From Brachyhypopomus gauderio (Eukaryota > Chordata > Actinopteri > Gymnotiformes > Hypopomidae): a stretch of 64,000 nt of DNA. Numbering within the stretch: position 1 is the stretch's first letter; each line of letters opens with the position of its first letter. The stretch spans positions 12,456,868-12,520,867 of the forward strand of contig NC_135211.1 of assembly GCF_052324685.1 (NCBI RefSeq), given 5' to 3'. A program made the translations under genes and the position numbers. Shown here piece after piece: positions 1-13,400 of this stretch. The notes beneath the pieces were generated by a model. The model was given only the letters and a program-made list of their open reading frames with translations. It did no database searches and was not told the origin of the DNA.

Positions 1-682
1 CGTCACTGGGTGAGGGACTGCAATGGCGGCAAGGGGGTGTGAGATCTGGGGCTCCCCTGGTCTGGGTGCTCTCCGGCGGGTCGTAATATATGGCTGCGTC
101 TGGCTGTGGGGGTCAGCGGCCCTGCTTCACGAGAGGCTGACCCCCACTTCTGGAGTTTTTCACTTCAAAACGCGCCATCTCTCCCTGAGATCCACATCAA
201 ACAGCACCCAAGCTGAAGGCTGCACTGGGAAGCCAGTGATTTATTATAAGCAGCACAGTGAGGACTCCCTCTATCCGTCTCCTGGGTTTCTCTCTCATCT
301 TTCTCTCCTGCTAAATCTCCTCCCTTTTATTGTCTTTGGCGTTTTCTTTATTTCTCACTCTCGTCTTGGATAAACATGTTTTTGGAAAGATGTATCTGTC
401 CATTCATTATCAGTTACTAACTAACATGTTAGGTACTCCTCACCAAAAGCAAAAAATCAAAGAGGCAATTTTTATTTCTGTCTAACTCCAAAGATTAAGG
501 GAAACTAGCAGCTAATCAATCCATTCAAACGCCCACTGGTTATTTTTCTGCTGTGGAAGAATTAATCAAAGCACAGCCTTTCCACTGGTGTTGTCCATAT
601 GTGTTTCACCTTTGTCTCTGTTTTGTCTCTCAGCATTGTCACCCAATACAAATCTGGCTGGTTTGTACGGGGGTGGGAGCGT

Positions 683-703
683 GGGGGGGGGGGGGGGGGG
701 GGG
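683..703. repeat. poly-G run, 21 nt
   Basis: Uninterrupted G homopolymer, G-quadruplex-capable, in aldh1a2 intron 1. Confidence 0.95.
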
Positions 704-1511
704 TGTCTGTTAGCGTGAGACATGCTAGTCCTGTCATATGAGCAGCTAACACCACTGTTGCTGGACTGAAGTTGTATATCATCACAAAGGAGAGAGCGAG
801 AGAGAAGGGGTGGGGGGGGCGAGGCGAGAAACGCTGAGAAAGACTAGATCTCGAGCGAGAGTGAGACAAACGTGCAGAGGGGAGACAGAAAAGATAAATT
901 AAGTGAAAGGTTTGTGAAAACCCACATCTGACTCCTCGTGTCATCACTTCTAGTGCTCTTTTCCCATGCAGTTTGCTTGTTCTGTAATGTTAACAACAGT
1001 CAGCAGTGTCACGAAACGTATCCAGCGACACCGCAGACGGCTCCGGGTCGCTCTGATAGACGAGGATGTGAAACTTCCCGTGTCGACCCAGCCTGTAGCT
1101 GCAGGTGCTCTGCTAGGATCCGGCTGCCTCTGGAATCTTGGCCTGTTACACATAAACACACACACACACACACGGCATATATATTTCATTTAAAAATATA
1201 TGTATTTTTTTATTTTCCCCCCTCCTCGCTTTCCCTGAAAAGGGCCCCAAAATGAGCGCCATTAAATAGTCCTCATCTGTGCGAGTCATGAGAAGGTGCT
1301 GTGGGCCAAACAGATGTGGCTTTGGCATCCTCTGCCCTCATTGCAGCTCCGCATCCTTCGCTGGGCCGGGCCTCCGGAGAGCGCGAGCCGATCGGCGTTC
1401 CTGCGACTGTTGGAATCATCCGGTCGGCTCGGAGAATGGTTCACTCGCCGCATTCAGCGTTCCCACAGGACCACGTTAGGGCCTCTGCACTCCCAATATA
1501 CCAACCCCCAC

Positions 1512-1547
<36 letters not shown>

Positions 1548-2756
1548 TCCCCATATGAAGTTAAGAAGCTGGATAACTTGATAAAAACCTCAGCGCTAAA
1601 TGTAAGCGTAGATCACGTGCTGTGGGTTCAGAATACGTTTATAACGTGGACCTTATTAGCGCAGCGAACAAGCGCCGTCAGAAGAGTAGCAGCGCCGAAA
1701 GAAAAGCGCATGGCCGTCTAAAACGCTTGCAGCTGTCCGGTAGTGGGACACGGACCCTGGGTGTCCTCACGCCGGACACTTTTCTCATCAGCTCCGGCCT
1801 TGGTGTGTTACGGCAAGGTCACGTGACGCCACCCAGCACAAGAGTCCCCCTGTTCGCTTCTCATGTTTACTGAATGGCGAGGGGTTTTTTTAGGGGGGGG
1901 GGGACTTTTATCTGAACCGTTTCTGAAAATAGTCTATAGTTTTTGCTTCCTTTTCTTCTTTTCGGCAGTAAGTACCATTCTCTCATTGTTGTGTTGGCCC
2001 TCGAGTTCACCTACCAGAAGCTTTCTGCGCTATTCAGCCTTCACCGTCTCCCCCCGGTGCCCCGCTGACGTCCGCGGGAGCAGAGCGAAGAAAAGCGCAA
2101 CGTTGATCGATCTGAAATTTCGCACCTTTGCACTCGTGTTCTTATCCTTTTCTTTTTGTCCGGAGGGAAAGCGAATCCTCGAGAGTTGATTTACGCCGCA
2201 GCCTTGTCGCCCTTAATCAAGCCCCTCAATAGGACGAGACAAATAAATTGGGAGCGCCCCCCTGAGCCCGGCGAAGGCCGAGCCAAATGGCCTCCAGTGC
2301 TGCTCTTTAAAAAAAAAAAAAAACTGTGATTTAGGTGGCGGCCCAGTCGTCTCCGCTGCCCTTAGCGAGGGGTACGTGCTGCGTTGTCACCCGGCCCGCC
2401 ACAGACCCGCCTTGATTTAGCGCGTTCCAGAAGAGCGACCCCTATAAATAAAATAAAAAAAAACCCAATTCTGTGCTCTCTTGGCTTTCTGTTGTCGTTA
2501 TTGTTTGTTTAAATGCAAAACGAAACCACTGACACTTTTATGAAGTGCGGTTAATGGGAGTGTAATTAAAGTGTGTCGGTCCCTATGATGTAAAGGCGCG
2601 CGAGAGAGCGGCCCGTGTCTGTCTGTGATCACTGAGTGTAATGCGGATGAACCGAAATGGAGCGAGCACACAGTGGTACGGGCTGGTACCGAACACCTAC
2701 GCTATCCGTGAAGGAAATGCTCATACCCAAGGTTTCGCTCTCGAAACCATGCCAAC

Positions 2757-2760
<4 letters not shown>

Positions 2761-2812
<52 letters not shown>

Positions 2813-2820
2813 AGAAGAAG
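2761..2820. repeat. (AG)n followed by (GAA)n microsatellite
   Basis: About 24 AG dinucleotides pass directly into four GAA units. Confidence 0.97.
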
Positions 2821-4157
2821 AGTTGCATGCTGAAGACATAAGGCCTTGAAACGCTTCCAAATGAGCTAGTATGTTATACCAGCGTTAACATAAACACCCC
2901 TTACGGTTTGCAGCCAATTAAATGGTAGTTAAGCCCGTAGGTTTACATTGGTAAGTACGCTGTAGGTCCGTGGAGGACGTCAGGCTTTGTTTGAACGTCG
3001 TCCTTCACCTGACTTAAGGCAGAGTTTAAAAAAAGTACATGTTTGCTTCGTGGTGCCAGCGCGTATTTTACCAACACCTCATCCGTCAGAGGCGCTGCCA
3101 GCGCCCGAAAACAACCCACGGAGGCTGTTAAAGACCCAAACATGCCCATAGGCCCGGTTCGGTTACACGCAGCGAGGCTAGAATTAAGCACTTGGCGTCG
3201 CTATCAGATGTGATCACACCTGACACGTCGGGTGTCTCGCAAACTTCATTTGATGTAGACTTGCGCTCCGACATTTGAGCCGTGCGGTCCGGTCTTGCGT
3301 TTGGCTGCACGGAGATGTATTTTCCCTTCGCCTTTTATCGAGCTTAAAAAATGCAGGATTTGGAATGCGAGGCGGTTGTTTAACGGACCGCTTCCTTTAA
3401 CGCAGCGCAGAACCAGAGTGACACACGTGTTTTATGATCTCGTAAACGAGCAGCAATGTTGTGAAATCTGTGTGGGTGTGTAGGTGTGCGTGCAGGGGTG
3501 TGTAGGGCTGTGTGTCAGTTTGCATATGTTTTGTATGTATGTGTATGTAGCTTTTGTTTCAGAAAGAGAGTGTGTGTGAGGAAGAGTGTGTGCACATTTG
3601 TGTGTGTGTGTGTGTCTGGTGTCTGATAGGGATTTATCTCCTTTCCTGCTCCCCCACTGGTTTCTGTCTGGTGGCTGGATCTCTCCCCAGAGACAGATCT
3701 AGCACTGCAACACCACACCGGATTCCCAGAGATTCCTCCCTGTGCACAAGACTTTAGGCCCACCGCACATACCCCTGCCCTCCCTGCCTGAATCTGGACC
3801 TTATCCCTCCAACTCGCAATACTAGCACCACCAGTGAACATACACACACAGACACACACACACCCCTTTCATCATGACGGTGACTTTCCTTCCTGTAGCT
3901 CTTGTTCTTTGATGCATATGAATATGAACTGCCCTCTGAGTTTTTTTTTTTTTTACTTTCTGATTATCTGATTGCTCATCAGCCAAATCTTGTGTTGGGA
4001 TTGAGTTGGTTTCAAGCACTCGTGTGCAGGCAGATTTGTGTGTCTCTGGTGTCCGTGAGCTGTGACTCACCGAGTTCTGGCATCCTGCCCATCGGGTAGA
4101 AATGAGGATTTCATCTTGTCATTGACACTACGCTCTCCCCCTATACTAAAACTACTG

Positions 4158-4166
4158 TGTCTTCTC

Positions 4167-4225
<59 letters not shown>

Positions 4226-4226
4226 G
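4158..4226. repeat. CT-rich microsatellite forming an extended polypyrimidine tract
   Basis: Imperfect (CT)n/(CTGT)n immediately before the exon 2 acceptor at 4229. It doubles as a very long polypyrimidine tract. Confidence 0.93.
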
Positions 4227-4229
4227 CAG

Positions 4230-4332
4230 ATTTTCATTAATAACGAATGGCATGACTCTGTAAGCGGAAAGACCTTCTCTACCTACAACCCTTCCACAGG
4301 GGAGAAGATCTGTGATGTTCAGGAGGCAGATA

Positions 4333-4334
<2 letters not shown>
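4230..4334 (+). CDS. aldh1a2: aldh1a2 coding exon 2
   Basis: 35 codons, phase 0 at both ends, from IFINNEWHD to VQEADK. The acceptor is TCTCTGCAG after a long CT tract. The donor AAG|GTGTGTG merges directly into a (GT)n microsatellite. Confidence 0.95.
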
Positions 4335-4393
<59 letters not shown>

Positions 4394-4492
4394 CCGCTTT
4401 GTTTGTGTTCACCAAATGTTTCCACAGCACACTGTGGGGACATTTCTTTGCAATGCCCCATTTCCCAACCAACATGAAGCTTTTATTTTGAA

Positions 4493-4587
<95 letters not shown>

Positions 4588-7429
4588 CTTAATCTGTCAG
4601 CCACAAAATGGGTGTTCCATTGAACAGGAAGAAACAAATACAACACTGTCATTGATTTTCACACCTCATTCAAATTAAGAAGCAATTTAGACTTCATCTT
4701 TCACTGATTTGGAATACATAACATGAGAGAGTGCATATGGGTATGGGCAGGCAGGGTAGAATGTGGGGTGGGGGGTGGGGGGTGGGGGGGGTGGAGATGG
4801 ATCGTGGATGAAGGAACCGACGAGTGTCGTAAACGCATGACTGCTGGAGCTATTCAGGCCCATCCGGAGTGGACGCCTTTCATTTGTCCCAGAGGTGCAC
4901 AAACACCTTTTACAGGATGAGGTTATACCCATCCGTTAATGGGGCTCTCTCACCCGTCTTTTCCCCCCTCACCTCATCTTTCTTCATTGCTGTTTCTTAT
5001 TCTTCTTTTCCTCTTTTCCCTCTCTGTCACTCTTCCACACATCACTCACTTTTTTCTTTCTCCCTCTCCTTTTCTTCTTGATCCCTACACCTCTCTCTCT
5101 CTCTCTCTCTCTCTTTTGATCCCCCACACCTCTCCCTCTCTCTCCCTCCCTCTCTCTCCCTCTCTTTCCCCATGTCTCAGGCTGATGTGGATAAGGCAGT
5201 GCAGGCTGCTCGCCTGGCCTTCTCCCTGGGTTCCCTGTGGCGGGAGATGGACTCGTCTGAGAGGGGGAGGCTGCTCTCTACGCTGGCGGATCTGGTGGAG
5301 CGGGACCGTGCCTACCTCGCGGTAAGTGTCCGACCTACTGCCCTGTGGAAGCCCAGACCCACACCATAGTGAAGCCAACCCCATGCCACCTGTTTATCAC
5401 AGAGATGCCCGACTGTGGGCCAGAAGGCTCAGAGTCCAGCATAGTTTGGTTATTTCCCTGAAGGAACTTGATTTCATACTTGAATACCTGATTCAAGTCA
5501 TCAATTAATTACCAGGTTTTGTAGTTGTTACACCCGGGAAATCACCATCCTGTTGGACTCTCTAGGGCCCGAGTTGGCTGTCTCTGGTTTAGAGACCAAG
5601 ACCAGATCTGGAGATTTACTATTCCACAGACTTTAGTTCCAACCCATCTAGCTATAATAATCCGATGCCTCTGAAGTGCACCAGGCACCTGTACCAGGTG
5701 TGCATGGAGCTCAGCTGAGTGTCCAGCACTGGAACTGGGCTTCCCTGAGCAAAGGTGAGATGATTATCTATGCAACTGGAATGGTTCCTCCCAGGAAACA
5801 CACGTGCCGTTGGCACTGATTTGAGCTGCATCGCCTCTCATGCTTCCTGGCAGTGGTTAGCTATGATCACGGGGACCAAGAGCCTGTAGACAATAAGCAA
5901 GTATCTAACCAGAGCTCGTCTAACGACAGCCCGTCTGTCCGGCGCGGCCACCCGGGCCGTCCTGGCAGGAGCCGCTGGCCTTGTTGTCTACCTAACAAGT
6001 TCGATTTGTTAAGCAAATGTCCAAACCCGCTTGTCTGAGGCAGCACCGGGGTGGAACGGGTGACCTTTGGGTGCTAACGATCATATAACCTAAAACTGAG
6101 TGAGATGATTAAAGAAGTGCTGTTTTTCCACGGCATGTTGGAGGTCCGTTATCCTCTTCGGACTCCAGCTCTGGCAATCCTCCGACGACCTCTGACACAC
6201 GGAGCGGCGCGGGGAGGTTTAAAAGCAAAAGCGTCATGGCTGTCAGACTTCTTTAAAACGGGGAGAGGAAGCCGCAGCCATTTTGAAGAGACCTCCCCAG
6301 CACTGTGGTCGAGTTTTTCCCTTAAATGGGCTAAACCGGTGTTATTTCTTCCTCCCCAATTCCGAACGAGTGTCAGAAAGAATTACTCCAGAGGAGAAAC
6401 GTAACATCCACGGAGTTGCGATTGTGCTTTATATCAGCCCTAATCCCTCTCTGATAAGAAATCACGGCTTCCTGACACAGAGATAACAAAGCCGCCTCTG
6501 CTGCTCTGGATGTATAAGTATCGCATTTCCCCAGTGGGACAGGTATAAACTGTGGGTCTTTACTTGGATAAGTCTCAAATGCAGTTTTGGGGGGGTGGGT
6601 GTAGGGGGTCAAATTTTATCCCCATACGTGATTTTTCATGACACTCCTCCACCCTCGTTTCCTCCCCCCATCTCTCCTGCCTCCCCCCAGACCCTGGAAT
6701 CTCTGGACACCGGCAAGCCTTTTCTGTCCTCCTACTTTGTGGACCTCCAGGGAACCATTAAGACCCTGCGGTATTTCGCCGGCTGGGCCGACAAGATCCA
6801 CGGGTCCTCCATTCCGACGGGTAAGGTGACCCGCGCACCGTCCCACAACCCACGACCCCCCGCGGGCCGCGAGGGCGGTCGCCCGCAGGTGACGCGCAAA
6901 CGCAAAAGCAGAACGTCTTCTGGGAAGGCGTAGAGCGGCGATGGTTGGTAAAAGGGGCGGAGCTACACTCTAACGGCGGAGCTGTTCGGGATGGGACCGA
7001 AGGACAGAAACGTACGTGTGCGGAAAGTGTATTTGTACGAGTCGCCGTCCTCCTGTCCTGCTAGGGTGTCTGGACGTGCTGCTACGGGAAGCTATAGAGC
7101 AGCAGAGAGACCGGCCAGTGCTGGGTGTTTTATCTGCGCCCCACAGGACATGGTGGGGGGTTATGGAGGTGTTCGGAGGGTAAACACACCGGGTCCCCCA
7201 GCAGTTATAAATCTGCGCGCTAATGGCCGCCCTCCTGCCGAGAGCCGCCACCGGTGGAGCAGTGTGACAGCTTCGGGGCCGGGGTGGCCCCAGGGGGGCG
7301 CTGGGGGGCTGTTCTGGCTAATTTAGCTGTTTGAAAGAGACACGGCGGGGGGTCTGGAGTCTACAGGACAGCAGTGGACTTGTAACTCTGATATCAGAGC
7401 ACAGCCATTAGTATGTATGTGTGTCTTTC

Positions 7430-7467
<38 letters not shown>

Positions 7468-10400
7468 GACGTTTTGGGGGCGACTGTGTAGCTGTCTCAC
7501 AGGGGCCCCATGTGAGGGCCATGCGGGTTAAAGAGAGGACTGGGGAGGACAGGAGGTGTCTAGTATTGGCCGTCTGGGTAATTGCTGTGCATTCCAGCAC
7601 TGCCTGTCGCCAATCCCTCTCTGTCCACAAACCGTCTTGTTCTCAGATCCCACCGTCCCCTGCTCTGAGTCCACTTTCTCTCTCAGTCTGTGCCCCTCCC
7701 CTGACTCATCACCGGGGACGTCTCCCACACTCGCTCATGGGACTCTTCACGGCGGGGCCTGCTGTTTTAAACGACCTCCTGCAGATTAAACTCATGTCCA
7801 TCGAGTCGCTCTGGACTCGGATGTGGGCTGTAGAAGATGATTCAATGTTGGCAATTAGTGCTCGCTCGTTTCCTTTAAGCTACTCAAGGTTGACAATGTA
7901 ATAAACCTTTTTACAAGGGCAGCCTGAGAATAGAAAGTACCCCTTAAACGAGTGTCAAGAATGAAACACATGAAAACAAGAACTTGAGCACCAAAAATAA
8001 ACGGTTTTCAGGAACCTCCTAGAGCCGTGGACAGATTTCACAGATTTGACAGGTTTCGGTGTGCTGTTTAAATTCATGTCAAGGATATCTCCAGTTGATT
8101 ATACCATGGGAACAGGGTCTCTGTGTTGCGATCAAGAGCCCGAGTGATGACTCTATAACCATATGTAGTCAAGGAAGGGGAAGTCTTCCTGGAGCCATTT
8201 GATACTTTTACAAATGGACTGTCAGTTCCCTTGGCCTGTCTCACTCTCTCGGTCAGCTCCCTGACCCTGTCTCTCTCTCTTGGTCAGCTCCCTTGGCCTG
8301 TCTCTCTCTCTCTCTCGGTCAGCTCCCTTGGCCTGTCTCTCTCTCTCTCTCTCGGTCAGCTCCCTTGGCCTGTCTCTCTCTCTCTCTCTCTCGGTCAGCT
8401 CCCTTGGCCTGTCTCTCTCTCTCTCTCTTGGTCAGTTCCCTTGGCCTGTCTCTCTCTCTCTCTCGGTCAGCTCCCCCTTGGCCTGTCTCTCTCTGTCAGT
8501 CAGCGAGCGCACCACATCATCGTGCCTTGTCACGGTACAGACTAGAAATTGAGAGGCAGATCAGAGAGGAGAGGTACAGCCACACCCCCCCCCCCCCCCA
8601 CCCTCATGCCCCTCCCCCGCCAGCCCGTTACTGAGCGCGCTCACCACTGCGCCTTTGTTGGGCTGCTAAGCCAAACTTGACCCGGCGGGAACCTGCCGCG
8701 CTTCGCTTTACTTCATCTCCAATCTAATCCGTAATAGAATTACAACGCAAACAAACAGCATGTGTTTCCCTGGCCCGCTCTTATCTGGCCACCGGGGGAG
8801 TTGAAGCTCCAGCGTGGCCCCCCGGGGCCGGCACACCTCGGCCAGCACGTCTCTCCTGCCAGGGCTTGGGCGTGTTCGCTGGTCTCGCCAAACACCGGCC
8901 AGGACCAGAGCACGTTCCTCTTCAAGTTCCTGCAGCTCAGCCAGTCTTGTTGGTTCTGCTTGGTCATTATCCTCCACCGCCATCACCTACACCACGATGA
9001 CACTTTCATTGCCCGGTGATCGAAAGCTGGCAGATGTTATCGATGCTCTGTGGTCTGTGGTCGGACCTTCCTGAACATGTTTAAGGTCTTCTGTCCTCTG
9101 GTTTCTCACAGATGGAGGGTATTTGTCGTTCACCAGACACGAGCCGATTGGTGTGTGCGGACAGATTATCCCGGTGAGTGTGTCGATGTTGTTTTAGGAC
9201 AGGTAAATCCAGAGACGGGTTGCAAAAGTGTGTGAACGGTGTTTGTCAATACAAATGGCAAAAGAGGGGGGGGGGGGGGTGTAAGACTGAACAAATAAGA
9301 GAGTGAAAGCTGTACCAACGAAGAAGAAAAAGGGGGAAAAGTTCATGGAGCTTCCTGATTAGCACCAAACTCCTTTCGATATGTGTGTGTGGAACAGCAT
9401 GAATGCGTGTGGAATACGTCAGACAATTCTTACTCCTTAAAGAGTTAAAAATAAGCATTCTGGAGCTTCAGAGACAGGGAGTGACTGGCCTCTTACAATA
9501 TGTGAGTGGGCGAAGACTTAAGTGACTCATCACCTCCTGGGTTGTGATATGCGTGGGTTCACCAGTGGGCAGAAATCTGAGGAAGGGATGTTCACAGGAA
9601 CAAAGACATAAAGCTGCTTCACTTGAGTTCCTATCTTTGTGTGTGTGTGTGTGTGTTTGTGTGTGTGTTTATGCAGTGGAACTTCCCTCTGATGATGACG
9701 GCATGGAAACTGGGGCCAGCTCTGTGCTGCGGGAACACGGTGGTCCTGAAGCCTGCTGAGCAGACCCCGCTCACGTGCCTGTACATGGGCGCCCTGATCA
9801 GAGAGGTACAGCACACGGGTGTTGCGACATGCTCTCGGCTGCTGGCCTGCCATCAAAGGGCCGCTGCCACACGTCCACTGTAGCAGCGGCCCGGCGCCCA
9901 CACGGGCCTCCGATCAAAGACCCGCCACGCAGTCATAACGACGCTCTCACAGATCGGCGGGATGAAATGTCAGCACTGAGGACCCGATCTGTCCTGGCAC
10001 AGAGCAGTGACATTACATACATACAGTACATCTATCTGCCCTGTGGTGCCACACGGGGTCGGAGGGGTGCTGGCTGTTGGCCGGGCCCGAACTCGCGGCC
10101 CCTTAAATCAGAATGCACGGATCGTGGCCGATCTGGTCCCATCACAAAGCAAAACACAGATTCTTCCTCCTTTTCCTCCTCATCTCCTGACTGTTGGTCT
10201 TTCTCCGCCTCTCCCTTTCTGTGGGACTCTGACTCTTTTGCCCTCTTCTCTTCCTTTTGATGTTCTGTCCATCCTCTCTTTCTGTGCCTGGANNNNNNNN
10301 NNNNNNNNNNNNNNNNNNNNNNNNNNNNNNNNNNNNNNNNNNNNNNNNNNNNNNNNNNNNNNNNNNNNNNNNNNNNNNNNNNNNNNNNNNNNNNNNNNNN

Positions 10401-13400
10401 NNNNNNNNNNNNNNNNNNNNNNNNNNNNNNNNNNNNNNNNNNNNNNNNNNNNNNNNNNNNNNNNNNNNNNNNNNNNNNNNNNNNNNNNNNNNNNNNNNNN
10501 NNNNNNNNNNNNNNNNNNNNNNNNNNNNNNNNNNNNNNNNNNNNNNNNNNNNNNNNNNNNNNNNNNNNNNNNNNNNNNNNNNNNNNNNNNNNNNNNNNNN
10601 NNNNNNNNNNNNNNNNNNNNNNNNNNNNNNNNNNNNNNNNNNNNNNNNNNNNNNNNNNNNNNNNNNNNNNNNNNNNNNNNNNNNNNNNNNNNNNNNNNNN
10701 NNNNNNNNNNNNNNNNNNNNNNNNNNNNNNNNNNNNNNNNNNNNNNNNNNNNNNNNNNNNNNNNNNNNNNNNNNNNNNNNNNNNNNNNNNNNTCGAGACC
10801 ATCCTAGAATTAGGTGCTCGACACTCGGCGTATCTGAGCTCATCTTCACAAACGCCAAGCTCCCTATTACACTTAACTAGAGTCAGCGGACTATATTCAA
10901 ACATTTCCTTTCCCAGATCAGCCTTCTGTGATTGGTATTGTAGTAAACAAGGGCCGATCCGTTCCCAGATCCTCGGCTCTACTCCGAGTCTCTTGGTGAA
11001 CACCAACCCGCAGCTCTAAGTGGTCAGAGGCATCAGCCGGGCCTTTTAAATGCTTTCAGCAGGTGTGAGTGGGGCTCCCTGCAGCCCGTAAATCACCAGA
11101 ATGGAGTGTGGCCCCGGCCGGACGCATCCCGACACCGCCATAAATCCCAGCGCTCCATTAACCCTTTGCGTGCCAGCCGGACCTCTCCCCCCTCTGGCAT
11201 CAGATGTCACGTAACCCGCCCCATCAGTCTGGTGGATGGTTTTCTTAGATCGTAATGTTAATAAGAGACCTTCACGTGTAGCCACAGACGCATAAGCGGA
11301 GCGAGACTGTCAGAAATGGGTGTTTGAGGTCATATCTGAAGATTTGTTCATTATGGCGTTATGTTTTTTATACGCGTTAAATGGAAACCGCCAAATGCGG
11401 TTCAAAATCTTTAATCTCTGATTTAAGAAAGCAGTTAATATGTTTATATGTAAAGCGTTCGATAATTATTACTGGCATGCAAGTCTCTCTTGAATTCTTC
11501 GTTAAACGTCCTCTTTCCCCTTCGGTCTCCCTCAGTGGACCTGGCGGTTGAGCAGGCCCACCAGGGCGTGTTCTTCAACAGTGGGCAGTGCTGCACGGCA
11601 GGGTCCCGTATCTTCGTGGAGGAGCCCGTCTACGAGGAGTTTGTGCGTAGGAGCGTGGAGAGGGCCCAGAGGAGGACTGTGGGCAGCCCCTTCGACCCCA
11701 CCACTGAACAAGGACCCCAGGTACTACCAGGACTTGGCTTTCAGGCCACCATCATGTTAGCATTTTACAGAGATACTGCTGAAGATGTGCAGTATTATGC
11801 TTGAGGAAATTAATAGGAATACATACAGTACAATTTGAGTATACTTTGTATAGCATATGTAAAACATTTGTGTTGCCATTTCTCTGTTTACTTTCTCTAG
11901 TTTGTCTTGTCATATCAGTCACATTACATCTCTCTCTCTCTCTTTCTTTCTCTCTCTCTCCCCCTTTCAGATCAGTGCTGAGCAGCAGCAGAGTGTGCTG
12001 GACTTCATTGAGAGTGGGATCAGTGAAGGTGCGAAGCTGGAGTGTGGGGGGAAGGCCCCCCCCTCAAAGGGCTTCTACATCCAGCCCACTGTCTTCTCCA
12101 ACGTGCAGGATCACATGCGCATTGCCAGGGAGGAGGTGAGTCTGCCCACCTCGGCCACGCCACCTCGCCCAGCCAGCCAATCCTGTCTCTCCACTTCAGA
12201 ACCCCACACTCCACACAGTTGCAGGCTGAAGCTGTCTGGAAAATCAACCTCTTCGTGTCTTGCTGTGGTTGTTGAGAGAAATTGTGCATGGTCTAGCAAC
12301 GCAAAAGAAAAAACAAACACATTTTCAGTCTTTCTGACCGACTGTTCCTCATTACTGAACATGCACGATCCATCCTCGTAATGAGCCCTTTCCAGCTGTG
12401 TGTCAGAAGCTTGTTTGCTGATGTGACTCTCTTTTGCTCCGTGGTAGATCTTTGGGCCGGTTCAGCAGATCATGAAGTTCAAGACGATCGAGGAGGTCAT
12501 TGAGCGGGCCAACAATACAGAATACGGCCTGACTGCCGCCGTCTTCACCAACGACATCAGCAAAGCCATGGCGGTCTCCACGGCCGTGCAGGCGGGCACA
12601 GTCTGGTGCGGCTCATTTGCAGATTAAATAGAAACTGTAGAAGCTTTGCCAACTGCCGACATTGATCCGCTATGATTTCAAGTGTCAGACTGCATGCGCT
12701 TTGGCCCATTTTCAGCAGATGGCATAGTTTCAGACCCCAGCCAGCGACTGTCTGTCTCGTTACTTGTCATGATGGGAATGAATGATCGTCATCGCAGAAC
12801 CTTTTTGTGATTAGAAAGCAAAAAACAGCTGCAAAATGCTTGAATGCTGAACGGTTTTAGCTAAATCTTTTAGCTCGAATGCTGAAGATAGCTTCCAAAC
12901 TCTGAAGCTATGTGAGTGTTGGCCAGATGAATGAAGATGAACGGTGCTAAACTGTGGTGGTGTCTGCTCTGTTTCTGCTCCAGGATAAACTGCTTCAACG
13001 CCCTGAGTTGCCAGTGTCCCTTTGGAGGATTCAAAATGTCGGGCCACGGCCGGGAACTGTGAGTGCACCTGTTTGTGATTGGATTACTCTAGCATGCCTG
13101 ACCCGGTTCTTCGTAATAAAAAAGGCCTGATGGTAATCTAACGAGTTGAGTTGTATATGTCACCTGTTCAGGCATCTGTACAGCAACCCTGTGACACAGG
13201 TTATCTGCGGCAAACTTTCTGCAAACTTTAACATAATTATCAAACACTACATGTGAGGCAGTACTTAATGATTTAATGATTTCTGTGGCAAATGGAAGTG
13301 GATTTAGGTTTTCAGCATGATTGCGTCACCTGGTGTCCTGATATCCGAGTTTAACCAGGGTTATTAATAAATAAAAACAGAACCAAAAATGAATATCAGG

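Larger units (their letters stand above)
1..4229 (+). other. aldh1a2 intron 1 (partial), non-coding
   Basis: No codons resembling the family's first exon were found here, so the window seems to open inside intron 1. It holds a 21-nt G run (683-703), (CA)n tracts near 1147-1173 and 1516-1543, a CpG-richer block at roughly 1010-2420, and an (AG)n tract at 2761-2809. Confidence 0.7.

Noticed and set aside
10007..11006. Long open frames crossing the N run
   Set aside because: N bases translate to X and hide stops; artefact of the assembly gap.
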